Position numbers and translations under genes: made by a program. Positions 1 to 9,483 of a stretch of 64,000 bases of DNA are shown piece by piece. The notes beneath the pieces were generated by a model. That model was not told the origin of the DNA. It did no database searches and saw nothing but the letters and a program-made list of their open reading frames with translations. How positions within the stretch are numbered: the first letter of the stretch is position 1; every line of letters begins with the position of its first letter. This stretch comes from Dysgonomonas gadei ATCC BAA-286 (GTDB lineage Bacteria > Bacteroidota > Bacteroidia > Bacteroidales > Dysgonomonadaceae). The stretch is taken from assembly GCF_000213555.1 (NCBI RefSeq), contig NZ_GL891979.1, positions 933,026-997,025 on the forward strand, read 5' to 3'.

Positions 1-2
1 CA

Positions 3-338
3 GGTATAGTCACCAGCTCCCAGGACTTCAAAATGAAAAGGGCGCTCGATATTCTTCAATTATCCGATACGTTCGATGTAGTAGTCACTGCCGCGCGTAT
101 CACCGAAGGAAAACCTAACCCGATGTGCTACAAACTGGCAGCTCAAGACCTGAATTCTTCCCCGGCAGAATGTATCGTATTCGAAGACTCACTGCATGGC
201 ATACGGGCTGGTCAGGATGCGGGAATGAAAGTAATCGGACTGTCGACTACTATACCGCACGAAGTATTGATAGAAAGGACAGAGAATGTTGTTCCAAATT
301 TTTCTGATATGCAGCAGATTATCAAATATCTGAACTGA
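3..338 (+). CDS. HAD-superfamily phosphatase, beta-phosphoglucomutase-like (3' part only)
   Basis: The reading frame is open to the left edge, so the first third to half of the gene lies outside the window; the ATG at 33 is internal. The visible part has three HAD motifs in order: T-S-S (motif II), the lysine in GKPNP (motif III) and FEDSLHGIRAG (motif IV, acidic residues for Mg2+). The nucleophile motif DxD and the cap domain are missing with the 5' end. This arrangement fits the beta-phosphoglucomutase / sugar-phosphate phosphatase subfamily, which acts on small phosphosugars in the cytoplasm; the substrate cannot be read from the fragment. Its 3' end overlaps the convergent NUDIX gene by 17 bases. 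Confidence 0.85.
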   Translation, partial: GIVTSSQDFKMKRALDILQLSDTFDVVVTAARITEGKPNPMCYKLAAQDLNSSPAECIVFEDSLHGIRAGQDAGMKVIGLSTTIPHEVLIERTENVVPNFSDMQQIIKYLN

Positions 339-843
339 TTCCGCTCAGTCCTTTGTTCAGAAACTTAATAAAATCCAGTTCAAAGTTTGTCGTAAAAATA
401 TCTTTACCCAAATTGGACTGGATTTCTTCTATCTTCCAGAAGCGCCCGTCCGACAGTTCTTCCCTGTTTAAAATAAAATCACCATTATATATCGTATAGA
501 AACAATAACTCAGTTCCCGTTCCTTCTCCGTTTCTATAATATATTTTGTGATAAATATCGGCTCTATATCCGAAAGGCCTAATTCTTCCCGGGCTTCGCG
601 CCAAGCTGCCATATACGGCATTTCATCCAAATCTATATGTCCGGCAACCGACGAATCCCATTTGTTGGGCTGTACATCTTTTGTCGGGGAACGCTTTTGC
701 AGATACAAATCCCCTTCCGAATTGAATATATGCAAGTGAATAACAGGGTGTAAAAGCTTCGAACCATCGTGGCAGACACTGCGCGGTGCCTGTCCGATTA
801 TATTGCCTGTTTCGTCAACAAGCGGAAAAATTTCTTCCGGCAT
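322..843 (-). CDS. NUDIX hydrolase
   Basis: This 173-residue cytoplasmic protein carries a complete NUDIX box at residues 68-90: G68, E74, then REAREELGL with the metal-binding glutamates E83, E86 and E87. NUDIX enzymes hydrolyse nucleoside diphosphates linked to another moiety. The N-terminal half (FPLVDETGNIIG, then LHPVIHLHIF) resembles the isopentenyl-diphosphate isomerase-like / YfcD group of NUDIX proteins, whose substrates are mostly unassigned. It lies 7 bases downstream of trhO on the same strand and is probably cotranscribed with it. The fold call is firm; the substrate is unknown. Confidence 0.9.
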   Translation of the reverse strand: MPEEIFPLVDETGNIIGQAPRSVCHDGSKLLHPVIHLHIFNSEGDLYLQKRSPTKDVQPNKWDSSVAGHIDLDEMPYMAAWREAREELGLSDIEPIFITKYIIETEKERELSYCFYTIYNGDFILNREELSDGRFWKIEEIQSNLGKDIFTTNFELDFIKFLNKGLSGISSDI

Positions 844-850
844 AATTATA

Positions 851-1882
851 TTAGTCTTTGAACAAAAGGCTTTTCGAGCGTCCTTTCTTAAAGATCATAG
901 TACCATTTCTGATGCCCTTTCGTATCACCTTTTGCTGTTCATCTGGCAAAGATACAATATCCTTACAAGCATCACAGCAGCAGCCTTTCATTTTTTCCGC
1001 ACATTCATCACATTGGATGAACAGCAGGTGGCATCCGTCATTCTCACAGTTGGTATGTGTATCGCAGGGTTTTCCACACTGATGGCAATGAGCGATTATG
1101 TCTTCTGTGATACGTTCCCCCAGACGGTTATCGAACACAAAATTCTTACCTGTAAACTTCGATTCCAGCCCTTCCGCTTTTACCTGACGGGTATATTCGA
1201 TAATACCGCCTTCGAGCTGATAAACATTCATGAATCCCTGATGTTTGAAGTACGCACTGGCTTTCTCGCAACGAATACCGCCTGTACAATACATTAACAG
1301 CTTTTTATTGTCTTTATAGTCTTTCAGTTGCTCGTGTATGATAGGCAGTGAGTCACGAAATGTATCCACATCAGGAGTCATAGCTCCTGCAAAATGCCCT
1401 ATTTCGCTTTCATAATGGTTCCGCATATCTATTACAATAGCATCCGGATCATCCATCATGCTGTTAAATTCTTTTGCCTTCAGGTGTATGCCTATATCAG
1501 TGGGATCGAAAGAATTATCATTCAGCCCGTCGGCCACAATCTTATCCCTTACTTTTATCTTGAGTTTCAGAAAAGATTTGTTATCATGCTCTACAGCTAC
1601 ATTCAGCCGTATTCCTTTCATAAACGGATATGTATCCAGGAAATCCTTAAAAGCTTCCATATTAGCAGCCGGTAATGATAACTGGGCATTGATGCCTTCC
1701 TTTGCCACATAGATGCGCCCAAGGACATCCAATTCATCCCAACGGATATACAATTCGTCTCTGAACTGCTGCGGATTCTGTATGTGTGCATATGTATAGA
1801 AAGACAAAGTCAATCGTTGAAGCCCTGCATCATCAATGAGTTTAGCTCTTTCTTCTGCGCTTAATGTATTATATAATTGCAT
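851..1882 (-). CDS. trhO: tRNA uridine(34) hydroxylase TrhO (rhodanese family, YceA)
   Basis: TrhO uses O2 to hydroxylate uridine 34 of tRNAs, giving 5-hydroxyuridine at the wobble position. The 343-residue protein has the expected N-terminal acylphosphatase-like domain (about residues 25-120) and a rhodanese domain with the active loop CTGGIRCEKA, catalytic Cys199 and conserved Cys205. The C-terminal region from about 265 is very rich in Cys and His (CHQCGKPC, CDECAEKMKGCCCDAC), which suggests metal binding; this tail is typical of the longer TrhO form. A TAnnTTTG promoter box lies upstream at 1924-1931. It probably leads a two-gene operon with the NUDIX gene. Confidence 0.9.
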   Translation of the reverse strand: MQLYNTLSAEERAKLIDDAGLQRLTLSFYTYAHIQNPQQFRDELYIRWDELDVLGRIYVAKEGINAQLSLPAANMEAFKDFLDTYPFMKGIRLNVAVEHDNKSFLKLKIKVRDKIVADGLNDNSFDPTDIGIHLKAKEFNSMMDDPDAIVIDMRNHYESEIGHFAGAMTPDVDTFRDSLPIIHEQLKDYKDNKKLLMYCTGGIRCEKASAYFKHQGFMNVYQLEGGIIEYTRQVKAEGLESKFTGKNFVFDNRLGERITEDIIAHCHQCGKPCDTHTNCENDGCHLLFIQCDECAEKMKGCCCDACKDIVSLPDEQQKVIRKGIRNGTMIFKKGRSKSLLFKD

Positions 1883-1923
1883 TTTATATAAATATTAATT
1901 TAGAATAATTACAAATAAAAAGG

Positions 1924-1931
1924 CAAAGATA
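1924..1931 (-). promoter_or_regulatory. Bacteroidetes -7 box for trhO
   Basis: On the minus strand this reads TATCTTTG, an exact TAnnTTTG match about 40 bases before the trhO start. A TTG about 22 bases further upstream could serve as the -33 element. No transcript data support it. Confidence 0.5.
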
Positions 1932-2145
1932 TACAGGATACAACTAATAGTACCAATTTTCCATATCAATAGTATTTATACGACATAGATGAAGAAACCT
2001 TAGTCTATTGTAATAAAATTTGACAAACACTGTAAAATTATTTTACACTTTTTAAATATCCAAAAATACAGAAACAATTACACATCAGACAATTATCCAC
2101 TTTGGCACGACTTTCGTTCTTAAATATTAAAAATGCAATAAAATT

Positions 2146-3471
2146 ATGAAATATATAATCTTCACTATTGCCCTCTTTATAGGTCTTATAACTAATGCCC
2201 AGGAAAAGAAATGGACACTGGACGAGTGTATGCGGTATGCAATAGAAAACAGCCCCAAAAAGAACAAACAAGATGCTCAAAACAGCATCTACCACCAAAA
2301 TTTTCTGGAAGCTGTGGGGAAACTTATACCATCTTTGAGTGCAAATACCAATGCATCGTTCAATTTTGGACGCGGACTGGATTCTGAAACAAATACATAC
2401 ACCGATATCAATTCCTTCAGTAACAATTACAGCCTTTACTCGTCACTTGTATTATTCGATGGCTTTTCGAATATTAATAAAATGAAAATGCAAAAGGTGA
2501 ACAAACTGATGGGTAAACAGCAATTGCAGCAGACTAAAGATGCAATAGCTTACGAAACCATGGAGGCATTTATCAATGTCGCATATTCTATGGATATGGT
2601 AAAACTGGCTGAACAACAACTTGAAGAAAGCACAGCTAACGTAAAGCAAGTCAAACGGATGGAAGAACTCGGGATGAAAGGCGCGGCAGATGTAGCCGAA
2701 CTTGTTGCCAAAGAGGCTACCGATAATTATAACCTGACACGCCAGAAGAATCTTTTGGTAATAGGCATTATTGTATTAAAAGAAAAAATGAATTTTCCTA
2801 TCGAAGACGATATAGAAATAAGCAATACTGTTTCAGATGAACTAATAACAAAGACTGAAGAAACTGCGCTCTCCATTTTTGAAAATGCAAAGTCTGTCAA
2901 TCCGAAAGCGATAGCAGCCGAATCTGCATTTCAAGCCCAACAATTAGCTTATAAGGCGGTAAAAGGAAGCTTCTCGCCCACTCTGTCGATGGAAGCCGGT
3001 ATTTCTACGAATTTTTCCCGTTATATGGACGGCAGTGAATATTCTTCATTCAAAGACCAAATGAGGGACAAACGCGGGCATTATATCGGATTCTCTCTTT
3101 CTATTCCTATATTCTCAGGCTTCTCACGTTCTGCTCAGGTAAAAAGAAGTAAGGCTCAAACAGTCATAGCGCGTAATGAACGCGACGAAACCCTGCGCAC
3201 ACTATATAGTGAGGTAGAACAGGCCATTGCCGATATGAACGGGCTGGCCGACGAGTTTTACCAGGCAAAAAAACAAACTGATGCCATGACCGTCGCCCAT
3301 AATGTAAATCAACGCAAATTTACAGAAGGACTCATAAGTGCGATAGAATTGTATACCAGCTCTAACCGCCTGTTACAGGCAAAAGTAGATGAGTTGAATG
3401 CTCGCCTGAAATATGAGTTGAAGCATCGTCTGGTAGATTATTACAAAGGCACTCCATTCATCACTGAATAA
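2146..3471 (+). CDS. TolC-family outer membrane efflux protein
   Basis: TolC-like proteins form trimeric channels through the outer membrane and periplasm. The 441-residue protein begins with a clear signal peptide (MKYIIFTIALFIGLITNAQ). It contains two outer-membrane-efflux repeats rich in long alpha helices (about 25-220 and 235-430), with the usual WTLDECMRYAIENSP start. Length and composition fit the family. It is first in a same-strand cluster with a HlyD adaptor, six permeases and an ATPase, so it is most likely the exit duct of that export machine. The gap of 78 bases to the adaptor suggests a shared transcript. The exported substrate is not visible in the sequence. Confidence 0.92.
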   Translation: MKYIIFTIALFIGLITNAQEKKWTLDECMRYAIENSPKKNKQDAQNSIYHQNFLEAVGKLIPSLSANTNASFNFGRGLDSETNTYTDINSFSNNYSLYSSLVLFDGFSNINKMKMQKVNKLMGKQQLQQTKDAIAYETMEAFINVAYSMDMVKLAEQQLEESTANVKQVKRMEELGMKGAADVAELVAKEATDNYNLTRQKNLLVIGIIVLKEKMNFPIEDDIEISNTVSDELITKTEETALSIFENAKSVNPKAIAAESAFQAQQLAYKAVKGSFSPTLSMEAGISTNFSRYMDGSEYSSFKDQMRDKRGHYIGFSLSIPIFSGFSRSAQVKRSKAQTVIARNERDETLRTLYSEVEQAIADMNGLADEFYQAKKQTDAMTVAHNVNQRKFTEGLISAIELYTSSNRLLQAKVDELNARLKYELKHRLVDYYKGTPFITE

Positions 3472-3549
3472 TGCAAATGAAGGAATATGTGTATTTTGAA
3501 TTAAATTATAAGCGAAGCCAAATTTTGAAATTTTGAAATAATAAATCAT

Positions 3550-4800
3550 ATGGATATTAAAATAGAAAAGAAAAAAGGAATACAGAAAAAGCATATACCT
3601 TTCATTGCCGGAGGTATCTTTTTACTTGCTGTTATCGGTTGGTTCATATTTGGTAATCATGCATCAAAACTGAATATAGAAAAAGACAAGGTTACTATAC
3701 AGGAATCTACTAAAGGTATGTTTAACGATTATGTCCGCATTCCCGGACAGGTACAACCTATCAATACAATTTTTCTGAGCGCCATAGAAGGAGGTATGGT
3801 GGCAGAGAAGCTGATAGAAGAAGGATCGGATGTACATCAGGGAGACGTTATAATCCGTCTGACAAACCCCATGCTGAGCCTTTACATACTCGATAGTGAG
3901 GCACAACTGGCCGAAAAGCAAAATTTTCTTCGTAATACACAGGTATCGATGGAACAGGAAAGACTCAGTCTGAAAAAAGAAAAACTACAACTCGATATGG
4001 ATGTAGAGCGCAAAAAGAGAAAGTATGAACAGTACAAGCAACTATATTCCGAAAAACTGACATCAAAAGAAGAATATCTTCAGGCTAAAGAAGATTACGA
4101 CTTTGCTGTGGACGGGCGGGTATTGATTGTAGAACGTCAGAAGCAGGATTCTTTATATCGCGGTATTCAGGTAGACCAAATGGAAGAAAGTTTGCACAAT
4201 ATCCGTAAGAACCTCGTGCTGGTACGTCAACGCGTGGATAATCTGAATGTTAAAGCCCCTGTGGATGGACAATTAGGAGTGCTGGACGTAGAAATAGGAC
4301 AAACCGTCGCTTCCGGTGAGCGTATAGGCCAGATCAGCGTCTTATCCGATTATAAGGTAGAAGCCATGATTGACGAACATTATATAGATAGGGTAAAACC
4401 GGGATTGGACGCTACATTTGAACGTCAGAACAAAGATTTTGCCCTGCGTGTAAGGAAAGTATATCCGGAAGTACGGGATAAACAGTTCAAAACCGATTTT
4501 GTATTCGAAGGAGAACGTCCCGACAATATCCGTGCAGGACAAACATATTATATAAATCTCCAGTTAGGGCAACCAGCCGAAGCTATATTGATACCACGTG
4601 GCCCATTCTATCAGACGACCGGAGGACAATGGATATTCGTTGTTGTACCGGATGGCAGCAAGGCTGTAAGACGTAAAATAACAATAGGCCGTCAAAACCC
4701 GAATTATTATGAGGTAACAAGCGGTCTGGAATCCGGCGAAAAAGTGATTACATCTGCTTATGACAGCTACGGTGATATACAGGAACTGATACTAAAGTAA
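3550..4800 (+). CDS. HlyD/MacA-like periplasmic adaptor
   Basis: Adaptors of this family join an inner-membrane transporter to a TolC channel. The 416-residue protein has a basic cytoplasmic N-terminus, one membrane anchor at about residues 17-36, a lipoyl half-motif near 75-105 (GGMVAEKLIEEGSDVHQGD), a charged coiled-coil hairpin from about 115 to 230, and the second lipoyl half near 235-260 (VKAPVDGQLGVLDVEIGQ). Beta-barrel and membrane-proximal domains follow. Its stop is 7 bases before the first permease gene, which indicates translational and transcriptional coupling. The architecture is that of MacA-type adaptors for MacB-like permeases. Confidence 0.92.
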   Translation: MDIKIEKKKGIQKKHIPFIAGGIFLLAVIGWFIFGNHASKLNIEKDKVTIQESTKGMFNDYVRIPGQVQPINTIFLSAIEGGMVAEKLIEEGSDVHQGDVIIRLTNPMLSLYILDSEAQLAEKQNFLRNTQVSMEQERLSLKKEKLQLDMDVERKKRKYEQYKQLYSEKLTSKEEYLQAKEDYDFAVDGRVLIVERQKQDSLYRGIQVDQMEESLHNIRKNLVLVRQRVDNLNVKAPVDGQLGVLDVEIGQTVASGERIGQISVLSDYKVEAMIDEHYIDRVKPGLDATFERQNKDFALRVRKVYPEVRDKQFKTDFVFEGERPDNIRAGQTYYINLQLGQPAEAILIPRGPFYQTTGGQWIFVVVPDGSKAVRRKITIGRQNPNYYEVTSGLESGEKVITSAYDSYGDIQELILK

Positions 4801-4807
4801 AAGCACT

Positions 4808-7135
4808 ATGAATATATTAAGGTCTTACAAACGTACCCGCTATTTTTTATGGGTGAATATAACAGGGCTGGCCATTGGTCTGGCAGCATCTATCATGCTA
4901 CTCTTGTTCATCATAAATGAACTGAGCTATGATAAACATCTGGCAAATAAAGAGCGTATTCTCAATATGGTAACTATGCTGGAAGAGAATGGCAATACCC
5001 ACACATACGGTATAACCCTTCGCAAAGCGTACCGGGAATTGCCATCAAAAGTACCGGGAATTGAAGCAGCTACACAAATATATGATGCCGGCAATGTAGA
5101 GGTTATCAACAAAGACGAACATTTCCAGAACCTGAGACAAGTATATGCTGACCCTGAATTTTTCACTGTTTTCCCGATGAAATTCATAGAAGGAACTCCT
5201 CAGGCTGCATTAGAAAATATGAAATCGCTGGTTCTCACCCGGTCAAAAGCAGAAGCCATGTTCGGCAGTACAAGTGCAGCCTTTGGAAAAACGCTTAAAA
5301 TCGGAGAAGACGAAGTTATTGTATCAGCCGTAGTTGAAGAATTGCCTAAGAATACACATTTTACCTTCGATGTATTAGGGAGGATACCTCAATATATGGA
5401 AGAGTTTGGTGGTCTGGAATTTGTCGTGTATTATCTGATAAAACCGGATGTCTCGACAACAGATGTTTCAGCAGCCATTGAAAAAGAATATAGTTCGGAA
5501 CTGGAACCTTGGGCGTCTTACTTCAATGGCAAAGCTCACGGTACTATACAGAATGTAACCGATATATACATGCATTCGTTATCTGCAGACCGGTTCTGGA
5601 AACAAGGCAGCATGACTTTTATCTGGCTATTGTCGGGGCTGGCTCTGTTTATCCTCATTCTAGCCATTACGAACTTTATCAACCTCTTTATGGCACAGGG
5701 CGAAACACGCTTGAATGAAATAGGGATACGCAAAACGAACGGAGCCCGTATAGAAGATATTATCAGACTATTTTTCAGGGAAGTTTCTGTCATTGTATTT
5801 GGTGCGTTCCTTATCGGGTTTATTCTGGCTGTGATATGTACACCATACTTCGCCGATCTGATAAGAAAGGATATAGACCTTATACAATTGGTAAACCCTT
5901 TATTTATTCTGTGTATTATAGCGCTTTTCATTATTACGGTTATACTGTCGGCATTTTACCCGGCATTTTATCTTAGCCGTTTTAGTCCGCTGGACATCCT
6001 GGGTAAGCGGATCAAATTATCGAAACGCAGGCTAAATACGATTGTCGTAGTCATACAGTCTATTATTACTATCATACTTATTTCCTTTATATTAGTTATC
6101 GATAAACAAAGTAATTACCTGCAAAATATTCCGTTGGGATATAATCCCGACAAAGTAGTAAGTTTCCCTACAACAAGAGCTATAACAGAAAGCTATGAAG
6201 CCGTAAAACAAGAACTACTCACTCTGCCTGAAGTAAAAATGGCAAGTGGTGCCCATCACACAGTCGGTGTTGGAGGCAGTGGACAGGGTATTGCACTGTT
6301 GGACAATAAAGAGAAAAGTTTTTCGATAAACGAATACAGAATAAGAGCCGGATTGTGCGAACTAATGGGATTTCAGCTACTTGAAGGAGAGTTCTACAGA
6401 GAAGAGACACCCGATAGCATCCGCCAGATAATAGTCAATGAAGCCGCAATAAAAATGCTGGGACTCGATTATCCGGTTACAGGCAAACAGGTCGACTATA
6501 AAGGAATAGCGGAAATCGTAGGAGTTGTAAAGGATTTCTATTACGACAACCCGGCCAGTACGGTGCAGCCGATAGTGCTCAGCCGTATCAGATGGGGAGG
6601 CCAGATTTATATAAAATTCGATGAAAATGTAAGCAGAAACAAAGCGGAAGAGATAACCCAGAACACCCTGCGGAAATTCGATCCCAACTTCTATCTTAAT
6701 CCAAAGTGGAGTAAAGATATTTATGACCAGAAATTCAATACCATCAAGACACAGACGAAAGTGATAGCTATAAGTTCATTCCTTTCTATTCTCATTGCTA
6801 CATTAGGATTGATAGCTATGCACCTGTACACGACCATGCGGCGGATAAAAGAAATCGGGATACGAAGGGTAAACGGAGCCGATAAAGCAAGCATTTTCAC
6901 ATTGCTCAGCCGCGATATCGTTATCTGGATTTGTGTAGCGGGAGTTATTGCCGTGCCTGTAGTTTATTATTACGCAATCGACTGGCTCAATAATTATACA
7001 AACCACACATCTCTCGGCTGGAGTATATTTGTATTTCCTGTACTGATCCAATGTGTTATAGCTATTTCAGTGACCTCGTTGGTTAGCCTTAGGGTATTGT
7101 CACGGAATCCTATAGAAGCATTAAAAAACGAATAA
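4808..7135 (+). CDS. MacB/FtsX-type ABC transporter permease (permease 1 of 6)
   Basis: This 775-residue inner-membrane protein has the doubled FtsX layout: an N-terminal membrane helix (about 12-36), a periplasmic MacB_PCD-like domain, an FtsX block of three helices (from about 272), a further helix near 413-432, a second periplasmic domain, and a second FtsX block near the C-terminus. No ATP-binding motifs are present, so it must use a separate ATPase, most plausibly the one at 11895. The motif GIRKTNGA follows the first FtsX helix and GIRRVNGA the last block; both are likely ATPase-coupling loops. The protein ends in NPIEALKNE, a C-terminal signature shared with variation by the other permeases here. 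Confidence 0.9.
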   Translation: MNILRSYKRTRYFLWVNITGLAIGLAASIMLLLFIINELSYDKHLANKERILNMVTMLEENGNTHTYGITLRKAYRELPSKVPGIEAATQIYDAGNVEVINKDEHFQNLRQVYADPEFFTVFPMKFIEGTPQAALENMKSLVLTRSKAEAMFGSTSAAFGKTLKIGEDEVIVSAVVEELPKNTHFTFDVLGRIPQYMEEFGGLEFVVYYLIKPDVSTTDVSAAIEKEYSSELEPWASYFNGKAHGTIQNVTDIYMHSLSADRFWKQGSMTFIWLLSGLALFILILAITNFINLFMAQGETRLNEIGIRKTNGARIEDIIRLFFREVSVIVFGAFLIGFILAVICTPYFADLIRKDIDLIQLVNPLFILCIIALFIITVILSAFYPAFYLSRFSPLDILGKRIKLSKRRLNTIVVVIQSIITIILISFILVIDKQSNYLQNIPLGYNPDKVVSFPTTRAITESYEAVKQELLTLPEVKMASGAHHTVGVGGSGQGIALLDNKEKSFSINEYRIRAGLCELMGFQLLEGEFYREETPDSIRQIIVNEAAIKMLGLDYPVTGKQVDYKGIAEIVGVVKDFYYDNPASTVQPIVLSRIRWGGQIYIKFDENVSRNKAEEITQNTLRKFDPNFYLNPKWSKDIYDQKFNTIKTQTKVIAISSFLSILIATLGLIAMHLYTTMRRIKEIGIRRVNGADKASIFTLLSRDIVIWICVAGVIAVPVVYYYAIDWLNNYTNHTSLGWSIFVFPVLIQCVIAISVTSLVSLRVLSRNPIEALKNE

Positions 7136-7140
7136 AGATT

Positions 7141-9471
7141 ATGATACTAAAAAACTTAAAGACATATTTCAAGTTTTTGTCTAAAAACAAATTTTACACT
7201 TTTGTTTCCATCTTCGGATTCTCCGTGTCTCTGATGTTTGTCATACTGCTGAGCCTGTACACCCGGCAAGAATTATCTGTCGATAACTTCCATAAAAAGA
7301 AAGACAGAATCTTTCTGATGTCTCACAATTATGAAGCAAATTTTGGAAATACGGTAGCCCCATTCGTAAAAGACAAATGCCCCGAAGTAGAAGCATTCTG
7401 CAGAATGCATTCCCGCTCTGTCTTTGTAGGAGATAAAGGAACCGAAAAGTTGATAAGCGAAGCGATATTTGCCGATTCCACGTTTTTCAATATATTTTCA
7501 TTTAGACTGATAGAGGGAAATCCGTCCCAGGTACTTGTTACCCAACGATCGGTTGTTGTTACCCAAGACTATGCACACAAACTCTTCGATAAAGAAAATC
7601 CTATGGGTAAAACTTTAAATATAGATAATAGGGAACATACCATAACGGGGATAATGGAAAATATTCCGCTAAACTCTCAATTTCCGCAATGCGACTTTGT
7701 GGCCAGCTACTCATCCATCACCAATTATTGGTCCGACGAGATACTCACTACAAGTAACAACTTCGGATTTACAACATATTTTTTAGAAAAAGAAGGTGCC
7801 GATCTTCAATCGAAAATTCCTTTGCTACTTCAACTGTTTAAAGAAGAATTTTGGTTCTATAAGAATGGATTTACAGATAAACTCGAATTCATACCTTTGG
7901 AAGATGTATACTTTACCGTTAAGAGCTCTTGGGGATTGGCCATAAAAACAAACAGCAAGGATCTTATAAAGGTATATGGTGCAATAGCGATTCTGATATT
8001 GATTATAGCCACACTTAATTATATCAACATGACCGTTGCTCAAGCCGGATTCAGAGGGAAAGAGGCAGCCATCAAGAAACTGTTGGGGGGCAGCAGAGGA
8101 GGCATAATGGTTCAGTTGCTGAAAGAATCACTGTTGATGACAGTCGTCACATTCTGTCTGGGGTTGGTATTGGCACTTATTTCCGAACCGTTTTTCAATG
8201 AAGTGCTAACGACCAAATTGGAGATGGTAAAGCAATTGACGGTATCAACTATCTTTGCTGGTATTTTATTTATATTGTTTATCTCTCTGGTATCGGGCTT
8301 GATGCCGGCTCTGATTATTTCCAAATTCAATCCGCTGGAAATTGTCAAAGGTACTTTCACTCGAAAGATAAAATCATCATATTCCAAGGGGCTGATTATT
8401 TTTCAGTATATTGTAGCCATAGCCTTGCTCATTTGCAGTTTTTTCATAAAACAGCAATCTGACTTTTTGGGCAATTATGATTTGGGGTATCAGCACGATA
8501 ATGTCTTCTCCATGTATGTGGATTTAGATACTGTACAAACAGCGGGGTTCAGGAGTAAGCTACTTTCTATCCCGGGTGTCGACAAGGTTTCCTTCTCTTG
8601 TGGAAATCCTATGGACAGAGGCAATAACTACTCTTTCGAAAAAGACGGAGAACAATACAGTACGCAAGAAATATTGGCCGACGATGATTTTTTTGATGTT
8701 TATGGCATTTGTTTTACACCCTCCGATGTCCCTTTTACCGAAAAATCATTGCTCGTAAATAATAATTTATTCAATTCTCCGCTGGCCAATAAGGGAGATA
8801 TGACAATAGAACTGGGGCATAATAGCGAGCGTCTACCCATTACAGGCATTTTGAGCGATTTCCACATCGGTTCGTTGCACGAAGACAGAAGATACCTGAG
8901 GATCAGAAAAAAGACGAACGGAATGCGGCCTTGGGGCGTCAGCGTCAGAATAGATGGGGCTGCCGACATATTTGTTGTGTCTGATAAGATACAAAAGGAG
9001 TATATAGCCTATACCGGAGGCGAGCATGCGCGCTATCCCCAATTTGCCGATAGTATAATCCAAGACTGGTACAAAAAGGAACAGAATCTGTCCAAAATAC
9101 TTTCGGCTTTTACGCTCCTCACTATTCTCATTTCCGTGATGGGTGTATTTGCCATGTCGCTTTATATGATCAAGCAAAAAGAAAAAGAAATAGGAGTGAG
9201 AAAAGTAAGCGGGGCAACAGGAGGTCAGGTACTGTGGATGCTCAATAAAGAATCATTGATAAGAGTTCTTATTGCCTTTGTCATAGCTTGTCCTATTGCC
9301 TATTATATGATAGGCGAATGGTTAAACGATTTCTCATACAGAATCTCACTCAATGAGTGGACATTTGCCGTTGCGGGGAGTATTATTGCTATTCTAACGC
9401 TTATCTCTGTGAGTTATATGACATGGCGGGCTGCACAGGCAAATCCAGTAGACTCATTAAAAAATGAATAA
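7141..9471 (+). CDS. MacB/FtsX-type ABC transporter permease (permease 2 of 6)
   Basis: A paralogue of permease 1, 776 residues, starting 5 bases after its stop codon. It has the same plan of N-terminal helix (about 15-40), periplasmic domain, FtsX helices, second periplasmic domain and C-terminal FtsX block. The coupling-loop motif is AIKKLLGGSRG in the first block and GVRKVSGATGG in the second. The C-terminus is NPVDSLKNE. The periplasmic domains differ strongly from permease 1, which suggests either different cargo contacts or different partners rather than recent duplication. It lacks its own ATPase domain. Confidence 0.9.
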   Translation: MILKNLKTYFKFLSKNKFYTFVSIFGFSVSLMFVILLSLYTRQELSVDNFHKKKDRIFLMSHNYEANFGNTVAPFVKDKCPEVEAFCRMHSRSVFVGDKGTEKLISEAIFADSTFFNIFSFRLIEGNPSQVLVTQRSVVVTQDYAHKLFDKENPMGKTLNIDNREHTITGIMENIPLNSQFPQCDFVASYSSITNYWSDEILTTSNNFGFTTYFLEKEGADLQSKIPLLLQLFKEEFWFYKNGFTDKLEFIPLEDVYFTVKSSWGLAIKTNSKDLIKVYGAIAILILIIATLNYINMTVAQAGFRGKEAAIKKLLGGSRGGIMVQLLKESLLMTVVTFCLGLVLALISEPFFNEVLTTKLEMVKQLTVSTIFAGILFILFISLVSGLMPALIISKFNPLEIVKGTFTRKIKSSYSKGLIIFQYIVAIALLICSFFIKQQSDFLGNYDLGYQHDNVFSMYVDLDTVQTAGFRSKLLSIPGVDKVSFSCGNPMDRGNNYSFEKDGEQYSTQEILADDDFFDVYGICFTPSDVPFTEKSLLVNNNLFNSPLANKGDMTIELGHNSERLPITGILSDFHIGSLHEDRRYLRIRKKTNGMRPWGVSVRIDGAADIFVVSDKIQKEYIAYTGGEHARYPQFADSIIQDWYKKEQNLSKILSAFTLLTILISVMGVFAMSLYMIKQKEKEIGVRKVSGATGGQVLWMLNKESLIRVLIAFVIACPIAYYMIGEWLNDFSYRISLNEWTFAVAGSIIAILTLISVSYMTWRAAQANPVDSLKNE

Positions 9472-9483
9472 TCTTTTTTAATT

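Noticed and set aside
803..1297. 164-residue + strand frame
   Set aside because: It is antisense to trhO, whose catalytic motifs leave no doubt as to the true frame.
2010..2040. Promoter-like TAAAATTTG upstream of the TolC-like gene
   Set aside because: It has three bases rather than two between TA and TTTG and no clear -33 element, so it was not called.
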